Assembly (NCBI GenBank): GCA_910578095.1
Contig: CAJTOZ010000025.1
Span: 1-48,780 of the forward strand
Source of the DNA: an uncultured Muribaculaceae bacterium
Lineage (GTDB): Bacteria; Bacteroidota; Bacteroidia; Bacteroidales; Muribaculaceae
Length of the DNA stretch: 48,780 nt
Direction of reading: 5' to 3'
Part shown: one piece after another, positions 16,568-25,990 of the stretch
How the letters are laid out: every line of letters begins with the position of its first letter
Position numbering within the stretch: position 1 is the stretch's first letter
Notes under the pieces: model-generated
The model's database searches: none
The model's input: only the letters and a program-made list of their open reading frames with translations
Told to the model about the DNA's origin: nothing
Made by a program: the position numbers and the translations under genes

Positions 16568-16598
16568 TTGCGCGGTTTCACTTTTTTTAGTAGTTTTG
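16568..16598 (+). promoter_or_regulatory. Promoter for the flavin reductase-glyA-ispD-recG unit
   Basis: TTG (16568-16570), 20 bp spacer, TAGTTTTG (16591-16598), just before the ATG at 16604. Confidence 0.6.
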
Positions 16599-16603
16599 CA
16601 ACT

Positions 16604-17179
16604 ATGAAAGTCAACTGGAAACCCGGAACCATGGTGTATCCGCTGCCGGCCGCAATAGCGACCTGCGGCGATATGAACACGTCCAACATGCTCACCGTGG
16701 CATGGACGGGCACCATCTGCACCAATCCCCCGATGCTCTACATCAGCGTGCGCCCCGAGCGCCACAGCTACGGGCTCATACGCTCCAGCATGGAATTCAC
16801 GCTCAATCTCACCACAGCCGAGATGGCCAGGGCTACGGATCTGGCCGGTGTGCGCTCCGGACGCGACGGCGACAAATGGGAGCTCACCGGCCTTACGCCC
16901 GCTCCCGGAAGTGCCAACGCGTGTCCCGTCATCGCGGAATCGCCGGTGAGCATAGAGTGCAGGGTCAAAAGCATCCTGCATCTGGGCAGCCACGATATGT
17001 TCATGGCCGAGGTGGTCAACGTCATAGCCGACGACCGGTGGCTCGATCCGGCCACGGGAGCCTTCGACCTTGCCGCCTCCGGTATCATGGCCTATTGCCA
17101 CGGCGGCTACTATGCTCTTGGCGAAAAACTGGGCAAATTCGGATTTTCCGTTGCGAAAAATAAAAACAAAAAAAGATAA
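16604..17179 (+). CDS. Flavin reductase-like FMN-binding protein
   Basis: 191 residues. This is the split-barrel flavin reductase domain: MKVNWKPGTMVYPLPAAIAT, NMLTVAWTGTICTNPPMLYISVRP near residues 26-49, and HSYGLIRSSMEFTLNLTT near residues 51-68, the usual FMN-binding segments. Members reduce or bind FMN; Bacteroidetes homologues with an Ala/Trp-Thr-Gly motif are generally called flavin reductase family proteins, with undefined partners. It heads a plus-strand run; glyA follows after 7 bp. The start at 16604 lies just after the promoter box. Confidence 0.88.
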   Translation: MKVNWKPGTMVYPLPAAIATCGDMNTSNMLTVAWTGTICTNPPMLYISVRPERHSYGLIRSSMEFTLNLTTAEMARATDLAGVRSGRDGDKWELTGLTPAPGSANACPVIAESPVSIECRVKSILHLGSHDMFMAEVVNVIADDRWLDPATGAFDLAASGIMAYCHGGYYALGEKLGKFGFSVAKNKNKKR

Positions 17180-17186
17180 TAAGGAT

Positions 17187-18467
17187 ATGTACAAGGACAA
17201 GCAAGTATTCGACATCATAGCACGCGAAGATGCCCGCCAGCACATGGGCATGGAGCTTATCGCATCAGAGAATTTCGTAAGCCCGCAGGTGCTTGCCGCA
17301 ATGGGTTCGTGCCTCACCAACAAATATGCCGAAGGCTATCCCGGCAAGCGTTATTACGGCGGTTGCCAGGTGGTGGACGAAGCCGAATCCCTCGCCATCG
17401 AGCGTCTGAAAAAACTGTTTGGAGCGCAGTGGGCCAACGTGCAGCCGCATTCCGGCGCGCAGGCCAATATGGCTGTGATCATGGCTTGTCTGAAGCCGGG
17501 CGACACCTTCATGGGCCTGAATCTATCGCAGGGCGGACACCTCACCCATGGCAGCCCCGTGAATTTCTCCGGCATGATATTCAACGCCGTGGAATACAAC
17601 GTGGACCCCGACACCGGCCTTGTGGACTACGACAAAATGGAGGAGACAGCCTTGCGCGAACGTCCGAAACTGATAATCGGAGGTGCGAGCGCCTATAGCC
17701 GCGAGTGGGACTACGCCCGCATGCGCAGCATCGCCGACGAGGTAGGCGCCATATTCATGGTGGACATGGCGCATCCGGCCGGACTGATAGCCGCCGGGCT
17801 GCTCGACAATCCTGTGCGCTATGCCCACGTGGTCACATCCACCACCCACAAGACGCTCCGCGGTCCACGTGGTGGCGTGATACTGATGGGAGAGGACTTC
17901 GAGAACCCATGGGGCAAGACCACGCCCAAGGGACAGGTGAAAATGATGTCGGCACTGCTCGATTCGTCGGTATTTCCCGGTGTGCAGGGCGGTCCGCTCG
18001 AGAATGTCATCGCCGCCAAGGCCGTGGCTTTCGGCGAAGCTCTGGCGCCATCGTTCACCGACTATCAGAAACAAGTGCTGGCCAATGCGCGCGCACTCGC
18101 AAAATCGCTTAAGGACAAAGGCTACAAGATTGTGAGCGGCGGCACCGACAACCATTGCGTGCTGCTCGATCTCCGTGCCAACTTCCCCGAACTCACCGGC
18201 AAGGTGGCCGAGAAAGCCCTCGTCGACGCCGATATCACCGCCAACAAGAATATGGTGCCCTACGACACACGCTCGCCATTCCAGACCTCCGGCATCCGCC
18301 TCGGCACTCCTGCCATCACCACGCGCGGTGCCGACGTGATAATGATGACCGTGGTGGCCGACCTTATCGACGAGGTGCTGAGCAATGTCGACAATCCCGA
18401 TGCTATCGCCGGAGTGCGCGAGCAGGTGAACGCGATGATGGCCCCGATGCCCATTTTCGCCGAATGA
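17187..18467 (+). CDS. glyA: Serine hydroxymethyltransferase
   Basis: 426 residues, full length. A PLP enzyme interconverting serine and glycine with tetrahydrofolate, the main source of one-carbon units. The PLP-lysine motif TSTTHKTLRGPRGG (near residues 222-235), ELIASENFVSPQV near residue 22, and YAEGYPGKRYYGGC near residue 47 are intact. The ATG at 17187 is preceded by AAGGA at a suitable distance. The last codon overlaps the start of ispD (ATGA), so translation of the two is probably coupled. Confidence 0.97.
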   Translation: MYKDKQVFDIIAREDARQHMGMELIASENFVSPQVLAAMGSCLTNKYAEGYPGKRYYGGCQVVDEAESLAIERLKKLFGAQWANVQPHSGAQANMAVIMACLKPGDTFMGLNLSQGGHLTHGSPVNFSGMIFNAVEYNVDPDTGLVDYDKMEETALRERPKLIIGGASAYSREWDYARMRSIADEVGAIFMVDMAHPAGLIAAGLLDNPVRYAHVVTSTTHKTLRGPRGGVILMGEDFENPWGKTTPKGQVKMMSALLDSSVFPGVQGGPLENVIAAKAVAFGEALAPSFTDYQKQVLANARALAKSLKDKGYKIVSGGTDNHCVLLDLRANFPELTGKVAEKALVDADITANKNMVPYDTRSPFQTSGIRLGTPAITTRGADVIMMTVVADLIDEVLSNVDNPDAIAGVREQVNAMMAPMPIFAE

Positions 18468-19153
18468 TGACAGCCCATGTCATAATAGTGGCGGCCGGCA
18501 GCGGCGCGCGCTTCGGCTCGGCGCTGCCCAAGCAATACTGTCTGCTGGCAGGGCGTCCGGTGCTGATGCACACCATCGCACGCATGCGTGAGGCTCTGCC
18601 GGATGCTGCTGTCACGCTCGTTCTCAGCAGCGATATGCGTGCCTATTGGCAGGAACTGTGCGCCGCCCACGATTTTGTATCTCCGCCGGTGGTGGACGGA
18701 GGCGCCACACGGTCGGAGTCTGTAGCCCGTGCGCTGGCCGCCATGCCCGCCGCCGCGCCGGACGACGTGGTGCTTGTGCACGACGGAGCGCGTCCGCTGG
18801 TCGACACACGCTGTGTGCGTGCCGTGATGGCAGCGATGGCAGCAGCCGATGTGTGCGGAGCCATGCCGGTGGTGCCTGTGACGGATTCGTTGCGGGAACT
18901 CCGTGCCGACGGCAGCTCCGATGCCATAGACAGAAGCCGCTACCGTGCCGTGCAGACACCGCAGGCATTCCGCGCCCCGCTATTGCGCGAGGCCTACGCA
19001 CGCTGTGCCGGCACGAGCTTCAGCGACGACGCCTCGCTGATGGAACATTGCGGTTATGGCCGTTTCGTGCTCACGGAAGGCTCCGCGACAAATATCAAAA
19101 TCACCAATCCGCTGGACCTCGCGGTAGCAGAGGCCATGCTGGCGCATATATGA
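18464..19153 (+). CDS. ispD: 2-C-methyl-D-erythritol 4-phosphate cytidylyltransferase
   Basis: 229 residues. IspD transfers CMP to MEP in the non-mevalonate isoprenoid pathway. Nucleotide-binding motif AAGSGARFGSALPKQY (near residues 9-24), VHDGARPLV near residue 104, and TPQAFRAPLL near residue 164 match the family. Two adjacent ATGs exist (18464 and 18467); the first overlaps the glyA stop in an ATGA junction and is taken as the start. The stop overlaps recG in another ATGA-type junction. Confidence 0.94.
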   Translation: MMTAHVIIVAAGSGARFGSALPKQYCLLAGRPVLMHTIARMREALPDAAVTLVLSSDMRAYWQELCAAHDFVSPPVVDGGATRSESVARALAAMPAAAPDDVVLVHDGARPLVDTRCVRAVMAAMAAADVCGAMPVVPVTDSLRELRADGSSDAIDRSRYRAVQTPQAFRAPLLREAYARCAGTSFSDDASLMEHCGYGRFVLTEGSATNIKITNPLDLAVAEAMLAHI

Positions 19154-21240
19154 ACTCGCTGCGCGGTCTTGACATAAAATATGTGAAGGGCGTGGGGCCA
19201 AAGCGTGCCGAACTGCTCACGGCACAGCTGGGCATACGCACAGCCTACGACCTGCTGCACCACTTCCCGACCCATTACCTCGACCGCTCCACCGTCTATC
19301 AGATAAGCAAATTCGACGGCGACATGCCTGCCGTGCAGGTGCGCGGGCGTTTTGTAAGCTTCAACACCATAGGCGAGGGGGCGAAGATGCGCCTCGTGGG
19401 GCTGTTCTCCGACGGCACGCGCGCGATGGACGTCGTATGGTTCAAGGGCATAGCCACGCTTAAACGCAACCTGCTGACCGACACGGAATACGTGCTGTTC
19501 GGCAAGCCCACTGTGTTCAACGGACGCTGGCAGATGTCGCATCCTGAGATAGAGAGCCCCGGCTCGTCGCTCGCGGCCACGGGCATACGTGGCATATATC
19601 CCCTCACCGAGACACTGCGCACGCGAGGCATAGGCTCGCGCCAGTTCCAGCTGTGGACACAGAATCTGCTCGACGCCCATCCGGCTCTGCACGACACATT
19701 GCCGCCGTCGGTTGTGCGGCAGCTCGGGCTCATAAGCCTCGACGCCGCCATCAGGGCCATACATTGTCCGCCCGACAATGCCACCCTGCAGGCTGCCAGG
19801 CTGCGGCTGAAATTTGAAGAGCTGTTCTACATTCAGGTGGACATGCTGCGCCGCAACCGCAAGCGCAAGGGGCAAAGCGTGGGCCATGTGATGCCGAGAG
19901 TCGGCGATGTGTTCAACGGTTTCTACGCCGAGTGTCTGCCATTCCCGCTGACCGGAGCGCAGAAGCGGGTGGTAAAGGAAATACGCGCCGACATGATAAG
20001 CGGCCATCAGATGAACCGCCTCGTGCAGGGCGATGTGGGCAGCGGCAAGACCCTTGTGGCTGTCATGGCCATGCTGATAGCTGTGGACAATGGCATGCAG
20101 GCATGCCTGATGGCTCCTACCGAAATCCTCGCCACACAGCACTTTGAAACCATATCGGAGCTCCTGGCGCCCATAGGCGTGAGGGTAGGGCTGCTGAAAG
20201 GGTCCACGAAAGCCGCCGAACGCAGGACCATACACGAAGGGTTGCGCGACGGTAGCCTGCAGATTCTTGTGGGCACGCACGCCTTGATAGAGGACGATGT
20301 GGAATTCCGCGACCTCGGACTGGCCGTGATCGACGAGCAGCACCGCTTCGGTGTGGCGCAGCGTGCGCGGCTGTGGGGCAAAAACACGATAGGTCCTCAC
20401 GTGCTGGTGATGACCGCGACGCCCATCCCGCGCACACTGGCCATGACGGTGTATGGCGATCTGGATGTCAGCGTGATAGACGAATTGCCCCCGGGGCGCA
20501 AACCTGTGACAACGGTGCTCCGTTACGAGCCGCAGCGGCTGCAGGTGTATAAGGCCACTTATGCCCAGCTGCGTGCGGGCAGGCAGGTGTATATAGTCTA
20601 CCCGCTCATCGATGAAAACGAAAAACTCGATCTGCGCAGCCTTTCCGAGGGCTATGATATAATACGCGATACTTTCCGCGATTTCAAGGTGGCATTCGTC
20701 CACGGACGCATGAAACCGGCCGAGAAAGACTGGCAGATGCAGCTTTTCGCCTCCGGGGAGGCACGCATACTGGTGGCCACCACCGTGATAGAGGTGGGAG
20801 TGAATGTGCCCAATGCCTCGGTGATGATAATAGAAAACGCCGAGCGCTTCGGCCTGTCGCAGCTGCATCAGCTGCGCGGACGTGTGGGACGTGGCGCCGA
20901 TCAGAGCTATTGCATACTCATGAGCCGCCACAACATCGCCAAGGACACACGCAAGCGTCTGGAACTGATGACGCAGACAACCGACGGCTTTGTCGTGGCC
21001 GAGGCCGACATGCAGATGCGCGGACCCGGCGACATCGAAGGCACAATGCAGAGCGGAACGCCGTTTGAACTGAGGCTCACAAATCTTGCCACCGACGGCA
21101 TCGTAGTGCAGATGGCGCGCGATGCTGCGGAGCGTCTGCTCGACAGCGATCCGGAACTCTCGCAGCCCGACAATGCCCCGTTCCGCCGTGAGCTCGAAGC
21201 TACGGTGAAGCGCACGGCCGACTGGAGCCGCATATCCTGA
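19150..21240 (+). CDS. recG: ATP-dependent DNA helicase RecG
   Basis: 696 residues. RecG remodels stalled forks and Holliday junctions. It starts MNSLRGLDIKYVKGVGPKRAE, the N-terminal helix-hairpin-helix/wedge region, with an OB fold to about residue 160. Helicase motifs are complete: Walker A GDVGSGKTLVAVMAM near residue 294, DEQHRFGVAQRAR near residue 396, TATPIPRTLAMTVYGDLD, the RecG-specific segment, and motif VI LRGRVGRG near residue 577. It overlaps ispD by 4 bp and ends the plus-strand unit, convergent with the DUF3037 gene. Confidence 0.97.
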   Translation: MNSLRGLDIKYVKGVGPKRAELLTAQLGIRTAYDLLHHFPTHYLDRSTVYQISKFDGDMPAVQVRGRFVSFNTIGEGAKMRLVGLFSDGTRAMDVVWFKGIATLKRNLLTDTEYVLFGKPTVFNGRWQMSHPEIESPGSSLAATGIRGIYPLTETLRTRGIGSRQFQLWTQNLLDAHPALHDTLPPSVVRQLGLISLDAAIRAIHCPPDNATLQAARLRLKFEELFYIQVDMLRRNRKRKGQSVGHVMPRVGDVFNGFYAECLPFPLTGAQKRVVKEIRADMISGHQMNRLVQGDVGSGKTLVAVMAMLIAVDNGMQACLMAPTEILATQHFETISELLAPIGVRVGLLKGSTKAAERRTIHEGLRDGSLQILVGTHALIEDDVEFRDLGLAVIDEQHRFGVAQRARLWGKNTIGPHVLVMTATPIPRTLAMTVYGDLDVSVIDELPPGRKPVTTVLRYEPQRLQVYKATYAQLRAGRQVYIVYPLIDENEKLDLRSLSEGYDIIRDTFRDFKVAFVHGRMKPAEKDWQMQLFASGEARILVATTVIEVGVNVPNASVMIIENAERFGLSQLHQLRGRVGRGADQSYCILMSRHNIAKDTRKRLELMTQTTDGFVVAEADMQMRGPGDIEGTMQSGTPFELRLTNLATDGIVVQMARDAAERLLDSDPELSQPDNAPFRRELEATVKRTADWSRIS

Positions 21241-21258
21241 CGCCTCCCTGCGGCGGCA

Positions 21259-21651
21259 TCACAGCACCAACTCGGCGTACAGACGCTCGAATGTGGCGTC
21301 GAGATCGGCACTATGGCCCGGATGCGGACGCGATGTCACAATGGATGCGCTACGCACGGCTGTGAGCCACCGGAAGCGCTCCTCGGCGGCCAGGGAGGCT
21401 ATGGGATGGCCGGCAGGGGTGCCGGCGCAAATGCTGTGGAACACATCGCATTGCTGCCGCAGCATAGAGGTGTCGGCCGCTGGAGCTATGGCTGCGATAC
21501 GCCCGCAGTCGGGCTCAACGCGTGCCCGCAGCCACTTGCGGCGCTTGCACATCATCACCAGACCGATGTTCACAAACTCGCCCCGCTCGGCGCTGGGCAT
21601 GTAGCGCACGATGGCGTATTCATACAAGTGTGGCGCGGACTGATTTGGCAT
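21259..21651 (-). CDS. DUF3037 family protein
   Basis: 130 residues. Recognised as DUF3037 from LYEYAIVRYMPSAERGEFVNIGLVMMCKRRKWL at residues 9-41, a strand-rich segment conserved in the family. Biochemical role is not known. It overlaps the upstream HipA-like kinase gene by 32 bp on the same strand. The pairing of a HipA-like kinase with DUF3037 is recurrent in Bacteroidetes and some other bacteria (from memory), so the two probably work together. No DNA-binding or membrane segment is seen. Confidence 0.8.
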   Translation of the reverse strand: MPNQSAPHLYEYAIVRYMPSAERGEFVNIGLVMMCKRRKWLRARVEPDCGRIAAIAPAADTSMLRQQCDVFHSICAGTPAGHPIASLAAEERFRWLTAVRSASIVTSRPHPGHSADLDATFERLYAELVL

Positions 21652-22396
21652 GGTCTACAAAAATTTTGGAGTTTGCAAGGCGTGTGTGCAGAAATTGCCG
21701 GTACACATCGCGGCTTTCGGGATTGTCGAGCCATTCATCCGGCACAAGGTCGACTATGGCATCGAGAATCTGCGGGGTGAGGGCTTCATGCATCAGGGCA
21801 TCGGCTTCGTCGAGCATGGACGCGCAGCGGATGAAGGCGTGGTCCTTGACATAGGGAAACGCCGACAAGGCCGCTTTCTTCCAGTCGCTCCAGGAGTGGT
21901 GGAAGTAGAGCGAGGCGCCGTGGTCGATGAGCCATAGCTCCCGGCGCCATGCGAGCATATTGGTGTTGCGCACCGTGCGGTCGATATTGGTGAGGAACGC
22001 ATCCAGCCACACCACCTTGGAAGCGGTGAGCGCGTCGGTGTCGTTGACGAGCGTGTCCCATGTGAATGTGCCGGCCAGATAGTGTAGCCCGAGGTTCAGA
22101 CCCTGGCTGGCGCGCAGCAGGTCCTGGATTTCTTCGTCGCCCTCGGTGCGGCCGAAATCCTCATCAACGTCCACCAGCACAAGCTCGGGCACCCGCAGTC
22201 CGGCGGCCCGTGCGATCTCGCTGCCGATAAGCTCCGCCACCAGCATCTTCGCGCCGTGGCCGGCACCTCTGAATTTTACAGCGTAGCGGAATCCGTCGTC
22301 GGCCTCGGCAAGCGCTGGCAGAGATCCGCCTTCGCGCAGCGGTTCGATATATCGTGTGAGCGCCACATGGCGCAGGGGTTCGGGTTGTCTGGTCAT
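21620..22396 (-). CDS. HipA-like protein kinase
   Basis: 258 residues, shorter than E. coli HipA (about 440) and lacking its N-terminal subdomain. Visible: YAVKFRGAGHGAKMLVAELI with the ATP-binding Lys near residue 35, DAFLTNIDRTVRNTNML near residues 131-147 with the catalytic Asp/Asn of HipA kinases, and LIDHGASLYF near residue 155 for metal binding. HipA kinases phosphorylate proteins such as GltX; here the substrate is unknown and there is no hipB-like antitoxin next to it. Its partner gene is DUF3037 (32-bp overlap). The first base region overlaps the MATE gene by 4 bp. Confidence 0.82.
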   Translation of the reverse strand: MTRQPEPLRHVALTRYIEPLREGGSLPALAEADDGFRYAVKFRGAGHGAKMLVAELIGSEIARAAGLRVPELVLVDVDEDFGRTEGDEEIQDLLRASQGLNLGLHYLAGTFTWDTLVNDTDALTASKVVWLDAFLTNIDRTVRNTNMLAWRRELWLIDHGASLYFHHSWSDWKKAALSAFPYVKDHAFIRCASMLDEADALMHEALTPQILDAIVDLVPDEWLDNPESRDVYRQFLHTRLANSKIFVDHAKSVRATLV

Positions 22397-23811
22397 TGCT
22401 TTGAGGAAGAGGTTTTGAGTTTTTTATACCATTTGCCTGAGCACAGGCGCCACAGAAAAATACAGCCGCGGAACGATAGCTCCAGCGCCATGGCTATCCA
22501 CACGCCCCGCAGCCCCATGGCAGGTGCGAGCATGGCGGCCACAGGAATCCTGACGAGCCATATGCTGCCGAAATTCATGATGGCCGGAATGGTGGTGTCG
22601 CCCACGCCCACCATGGCGCCGTAGGCAACGATGGATGCGGCATACATGGGCTCGGCCCACGCCTCTATGCGTAGCATCTCTGTGCCGAGCGAGCGTATGG
22701 CTTCGACGGGCGTCATTATGTCCATCATGAGCGGAGCGGCGAGATACATTATAAATCCCATGAATGTCATCACGGCCATGCCCATGCCCACACTTATGAA
22801 TCCGAAACTGCGCACGAGTTCCGGACGCCGTGCCCCGAAACTCTGTCCTGTGAGCGTGGTGGCGGCATCGCCTATTCCGAAGCCGGGCATGTAGCACAGG
22901 CTCTCGGCCGTGACGGCAAAAGCATTGGCGGCTATGGCTATGACGCCGAGTGGCGCCACTATCACCGTGATCATTATCTGCGCCCCGCTGAAGAGTGCCT
23001 GCTGCAGTGTCATAGGCGCGGATATGCGCACGGCCCGCCTCAGCACCTCACGGGTGGGGCGGAAGCTGCCGCGGGTGCCGCGCAGGGCGAGATCGGGCTG
23101 GCGGCGCAACAGATGCCAGAGCATCAGCGCTGCAACGATAGTCTCGGCGAGCACTGTTCCGAGGGCGGCGCCGAGCACCCCGAGGCCTGCGCCAGGCAGA
23201 TGCACTCCCACACTGCCCACCGTGATATCACGCGCCGGGAATATGAGGAAGAAATTGAACACTATGTCGAGCACGCACATGAGTATGTTCAGCATGCTCG
23301 GCACCTTCATGTTGCCTGCGCAGCGCAGCATGCCGCCGGCCATATAATTCATGGTGAGCACGGGCAGCGCAGCCACAAACATGCCGAAGTACAGCGATGC
23401 ACCGGCGCGCACCTGCGGCTCGCCTCCGAGCCATACCGGGAGCTGTGGCGCTATGGCGAGGCCGAGGATGGCCATGCCCACTCCGAAAGCAAGACACGTG
23501 GTGATGCCCTGACGCACTACCGAGCGCGCCTCGTCCTGCTCCTTCGCTCCGAGCCTGTGGGCCACCTGCACGGAGAATCCCATGGCAAACATGGAGCAGA
23601 TGCCCCAGAACAGCCACAGCGAGCTGCTCACAAGACCCACCGAAGCGGAACAGTCGGCGCCGAGACGTCCCACCATCGAGGCATCGATATATTGCATGAG
23701 TATGCTCGACAACTGTGCGAGAATAGCCGGAAACGATAGTTTCGCGGCAAGGGTCACCTTGTCGCGGAACGAGAGGACGTCGCCGTTCTGTATCTGCGAG
23801 ATGTGCGCCAC
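22393..23811 (-). CDS. MATE family efflux transporter
   Basis: 472 residues with about twelve hydrophobic helices in two homologous halves, the MATE fold. Recognisable: LAAKLSFPAILAQLSSILMQYIDASMVGRLG at the start, and GFGIGDAATTLTGQSFGARRPEL in the second half. MATE proteins export drugs or cations using Na+ or H+ gradients; the substrate is not predictable here. It is the second gene of a minus-strand run with the PatB-like gene upstream (3-bp gap) and the HipA-like kinase overlapping downstream. Confidence 0.92.
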   Translation of the reverse strand: MAHISQIQNGDVLSFRDKVTLAAKLSFPAILAQLSSILMQYIDASMVGRLGADCSASVGLVSSSLWLFWGICSMFAMGFSVQVAHRLGAKEQDEARSVVRQGITTCLAFGVGMAILGLAIAPQLPVWLGGEPQVRAGASLYFGMFVAALPVLTMNYMAGGMLRCAGNMKVPSMLNILMCVLDIVFNFFLIFPARDITVGSVGVHLPGAGLGVLGAALGTVLAETIVAALMLWHLLRRQPDLALRGTRGSFRPTREVLRRAVRISAPMTLQQALFSGAQIMITVIVAPLGVIAIAANAFAVTAESLCYMPGFGIGDAATTLTGQSFGARRPELVRSFGFISVGMGMAVMTFMGFIMYLAAPLMMDIMTPVEAIRSLGTEMLRIEAWAEPMYAASIVAYGAMVGVGDTTIPAIMNFGSIWLVRIPVAAMLAPAMGLRGVWIAMALELSFRGCIFLWRLCSGKWYKKLKTSSSKQ

Positions 23812-23814
23812 TTT

Positions 23815-24990
23815 CTAAAGCATTGTTTTGATCCCTTCGGCCATGCGCCTCAGTCCTTCCATGAGCCGTGCTTTAGGGCATGCGAGATTTATGCGTATGT
23901 AGTCGTCGCAGCCATACATGGCGCCGGCATTGATCCACACGCCGTAATGCTCTTTCAGCGTGTGCTCTATCTCTTGGCCCGTGCGGCCTGTGGCTCTGAT
24001 ATCGATCCATGCCAGATAGGTGGCCTCAAGTTCGGCATACGGCAGTCCAGGCAGGTTCTTATCCATGAATGTGCTGAAAGCAAAGTAGTTGCCGCGCAGG
24101 TAGTCGCACAGTTGTCCGAGCCATCCCGCTCCTTTGTTGTAGGCCGCTATCAGGCCTTCCACACCGAAGGGGTTTACATCGCACACCTCGTTGATGTTGA
24201 TGGCCCGGTCTATTGCCTCGCGGGCCGCGGCATCGGGTGTGATGATATTTGCTATCTGCAGTCCGGCTGTGTTGAAAGCCTTGCTCGGCGAATTGCACAC
24301 CACATAATTCTGAGCGCCCGGCACCGTCGCGAAAGGCACGAAAGCGCGCTGTCCCAGGGTGAGCTCGCAGTGTATCTCGTCGCTGATCACAGTGACAGTG
24401 TAGCGGTTGCACAGGTCGGCGAGTTCTCGCAGTTCGTCAAAAGTCCAGCAGCGTCCCGCAGGATTGTGCGGGTTGCACAGCAGCAGCGTCTTTACCTTGG
24501 GCTGGGCTATCAGTTTCTCCAGTCCCTCGAGGTCCATCCTGTATGTGAAGCGCCTGTTGTCCAGCTGTTCGCGTATCAGAGGATTCTGGATTATGCGGCA
24601 ACCGTTGTTGCGTATCGACGAGAAAAAGCAGTTGTAGACGGGTGTCTGCACCACCACGCCCGATCCCGGAGTGCAGAGGGCCTTTATGGTGGCCGAGATA
24701 GCCGGCACCACGCCTGAGGTGTATATGACATCGCTGCGGTGGAAGTGCCAGCCGTGGCGCGTGGCAAACCAGCGTATGAGGGCGTCGTAATACGCGTCCG
24801 GTACGCGCACATAGCCGAACACTCCGTGGTCCACGCGCCGGCGCAGCGCTTCTATGATAGCCGGCGCCGTGCGGAAGTCCATATCGGCCACCCACAGCGG
24901 TATCATATCGTCCCTTGTGTCCGAATCCCATTTGTAGGATGCGGTGCCGCGGCGGTCGGGGGCGAGGTTGTCGAAATCGTAGAAGGTCAT
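23815..24990 (-). CDS. patB: MalY/PatB-type C-S lyase or aminotransferase
   Basis: 391-residue fold-type I PLP enzyme. It opens with FDNLAPDRRGTASYKWD and ...WVADMDFRTAPAI, the hallmark of the MalY/PatB group that cleaves cystathionine or cysteine conjugates. The PLP lysine is in NSPSKAFNTAGLQIAN near residue 233, with NPHNPAGRCW near residue 170 and a conserved Arg near the C-terminus (YIRINLACPKARL). Physiological substrate is uncertain. It overlaps DUF3737 upstream by 4 bp and lies 3 bp before the MATE gene. Confidence 0.9.
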   Translation of the reverse strand: MTFYDFDNLAPDRRGTASYKWDSDTRDDMIPLWVADMDFRTAPAIIEALRRRVDHGVFGYVRVPDAYYDALIRWFATRHGWHFHRSDVIYTSGVVPAISATIKALCTPGSGVVVQTPVYNCFFSSIRNNGCRIIQNPLIREQLDNRRFTYRMDLEGLEKLIAQPKVKTLLLCNPHNPAGRCWTFDELRELADLCNRYTVTVISDEIHCELTLGQRAFVPFATVPGAQNYVVCNSPSKAFNTAGLQIANIITPDAAAREAIDRAININEVCDVNPFGVEGLIAAYNKGAGWLGQLCDYLRGNYFAFSTFMDKNLPGLPYAELEATYLAWIDIRATGRTGQEIEHTLKEHYGVWINAGAMYGCDDYIRINLACPKARLMEGLRRMAEGIKTML

Positions 24991-25832
24991 AGATCGGAAA
25001 TGATGCGGCAGTCGGCCGGCTGCTTTATGAACTCATCGATATGTATGTCGCCCACGCTTTGGCAGTGAATCTCGCCTGTGCGCGGATTCACGATGCTCAC
25101 TATGTGGGAGCGCACGGAGGCATGCACGGAGCTGTCCTCGAACGCGCGGTCGCAATCATCGGCCATGGTGCAATCTTCCATCACGAGATTGTCGCAGTAG
25201 CACAGCGGCTGCGTGCCGCTGATGCGGCAGCGCACGAGGCGCAGGTTGCGTGAATGCCAGCCGAGATATTCGCCGGTGAGTTCGGAGTCGTAGATCGTGA
25301 CATTCTCCGTGTTCCAAACGGCATCCTTCGAGTTGATCACAGCATTGCGTATCACCACATCGCGGCAATACTGGAAAGAGTAGTTGCCGTCCTGCCGGTA
25401 GCCGTCGATGTCGATATCGCTGCAGTGCATGAATATATAGTCGGCGTTGGCCACCTCTACATCGCGCAGCCGTATGGCGGAGCAGTGCCACATGGTCTCC
25501 TGCGCATCGGGGATACGCACACGCTCCAGACGCAGATCATGCATCTCGCGGAACATTTTCGGTGCCTCCACCAGCGTGTCGGTCATGACCAGACCGCGGG
25601 AGTACCACAGCGCGGCGCGTGCCCCGGGAGTGAACAGACACCGGTCGATACGGAAGCCGTTCACATGCCAGAAAGGGTACTTGCCTTCAAAACGACAATC
25701 CACAGCCTCGATGTTCCTGCAATTCTTTATCGCTGATTCGCCGGTGTGTATCGTCACATTTTCCAGGCGTAGGTCGTCGCTCCCGAAAAGCGGACGTTCG
25801 CCTTCAAATTCGCTGTCTTTTATGATTTTCAT
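24987..25832 (-). CDS. DUF3737 family right-handed beta-helix protein
   Basis: 281 residues made of short repeated units with alternating hydrophobic positions (for example LRLENVTIHTGESAIKN, FRIDRCLFTPGARAALWYS, VTIYDSELTGEYLGWHS), the signature of a right-handed parallel beta-helix. The family is DUF3737, cytosolic with no signal peptide, no known activity. It is the first gene of the minus-strand run DUF3737-patB-MATE-hipA-like-DUF3037 and has its own promoter. The link with PatB is common in anaerobes (from memory) but unexplained. Confidence 0.85.
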   Translation of the reverse strand: MKIIKDSEFEGERPLFGSDDLRLENVTIHTGESAIKNCRNIEAVDCRFEGKYPFWHVNGFRIDRCLFTPGARAALWYSRGLVMTDTLVEAPKMFREMHDLRLERVRIPDAQETMWHCSAIRLRDVEVANADYIFMHCSDIDIDGYRQDGNYSFQYCRDVVIRNAVINSKDAVWNTENVTIYDSELTGEYLGWHSRNLRLVRCRISGTQPLCYCDNLVMEDCTMADDCDRAFEDSSVHASVRSHIVSIVNPRTGEIHCQSVGDIHIDEFIKQPADCRIISDL

Positions 25833-25858
25833 TATTTTTATCTTTATCTATGGTAATG

Positions 25859-25889
25859 CAAAATTACTGTTTTTTTCGCGTTTCCGCAA
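25859..25889 (-). promoter_or_regulatory. Promoter for the DUF3737-patB-MATE run
   Basis: On the minus strand: TTG (25889-25887), 20 bp spacer, TAATTTTG (25866-25859), about 27 bp before the ATG at 25832. Confidence 0.6.
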
Positions 25890-25949
25890 CGCGGCTTGCC
25901 GTGCGGTAGGATTTTTTATACAAACCCTCGGTAATTGCTGAAAATTGTG

Positions 25950-25957
25950 TAAATTTG
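25950..25957 (+). promoter_or_regulatory. -7 box upstream of fumarase
   Basis: TAAATTTG lies 34 bp before the ATG at 25991. No TTTG is seen at the usual -33 distance. Confidence 0.45.
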
Positions 25958-25990
25958 CATATCGAACAATCATTTTTCCATTAGCATAAC

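Noticed and set aside
19054..20931. A 625-codon minus-strand frame opposite recG
   Set aside because: Antisense to an intact recG; no motif.
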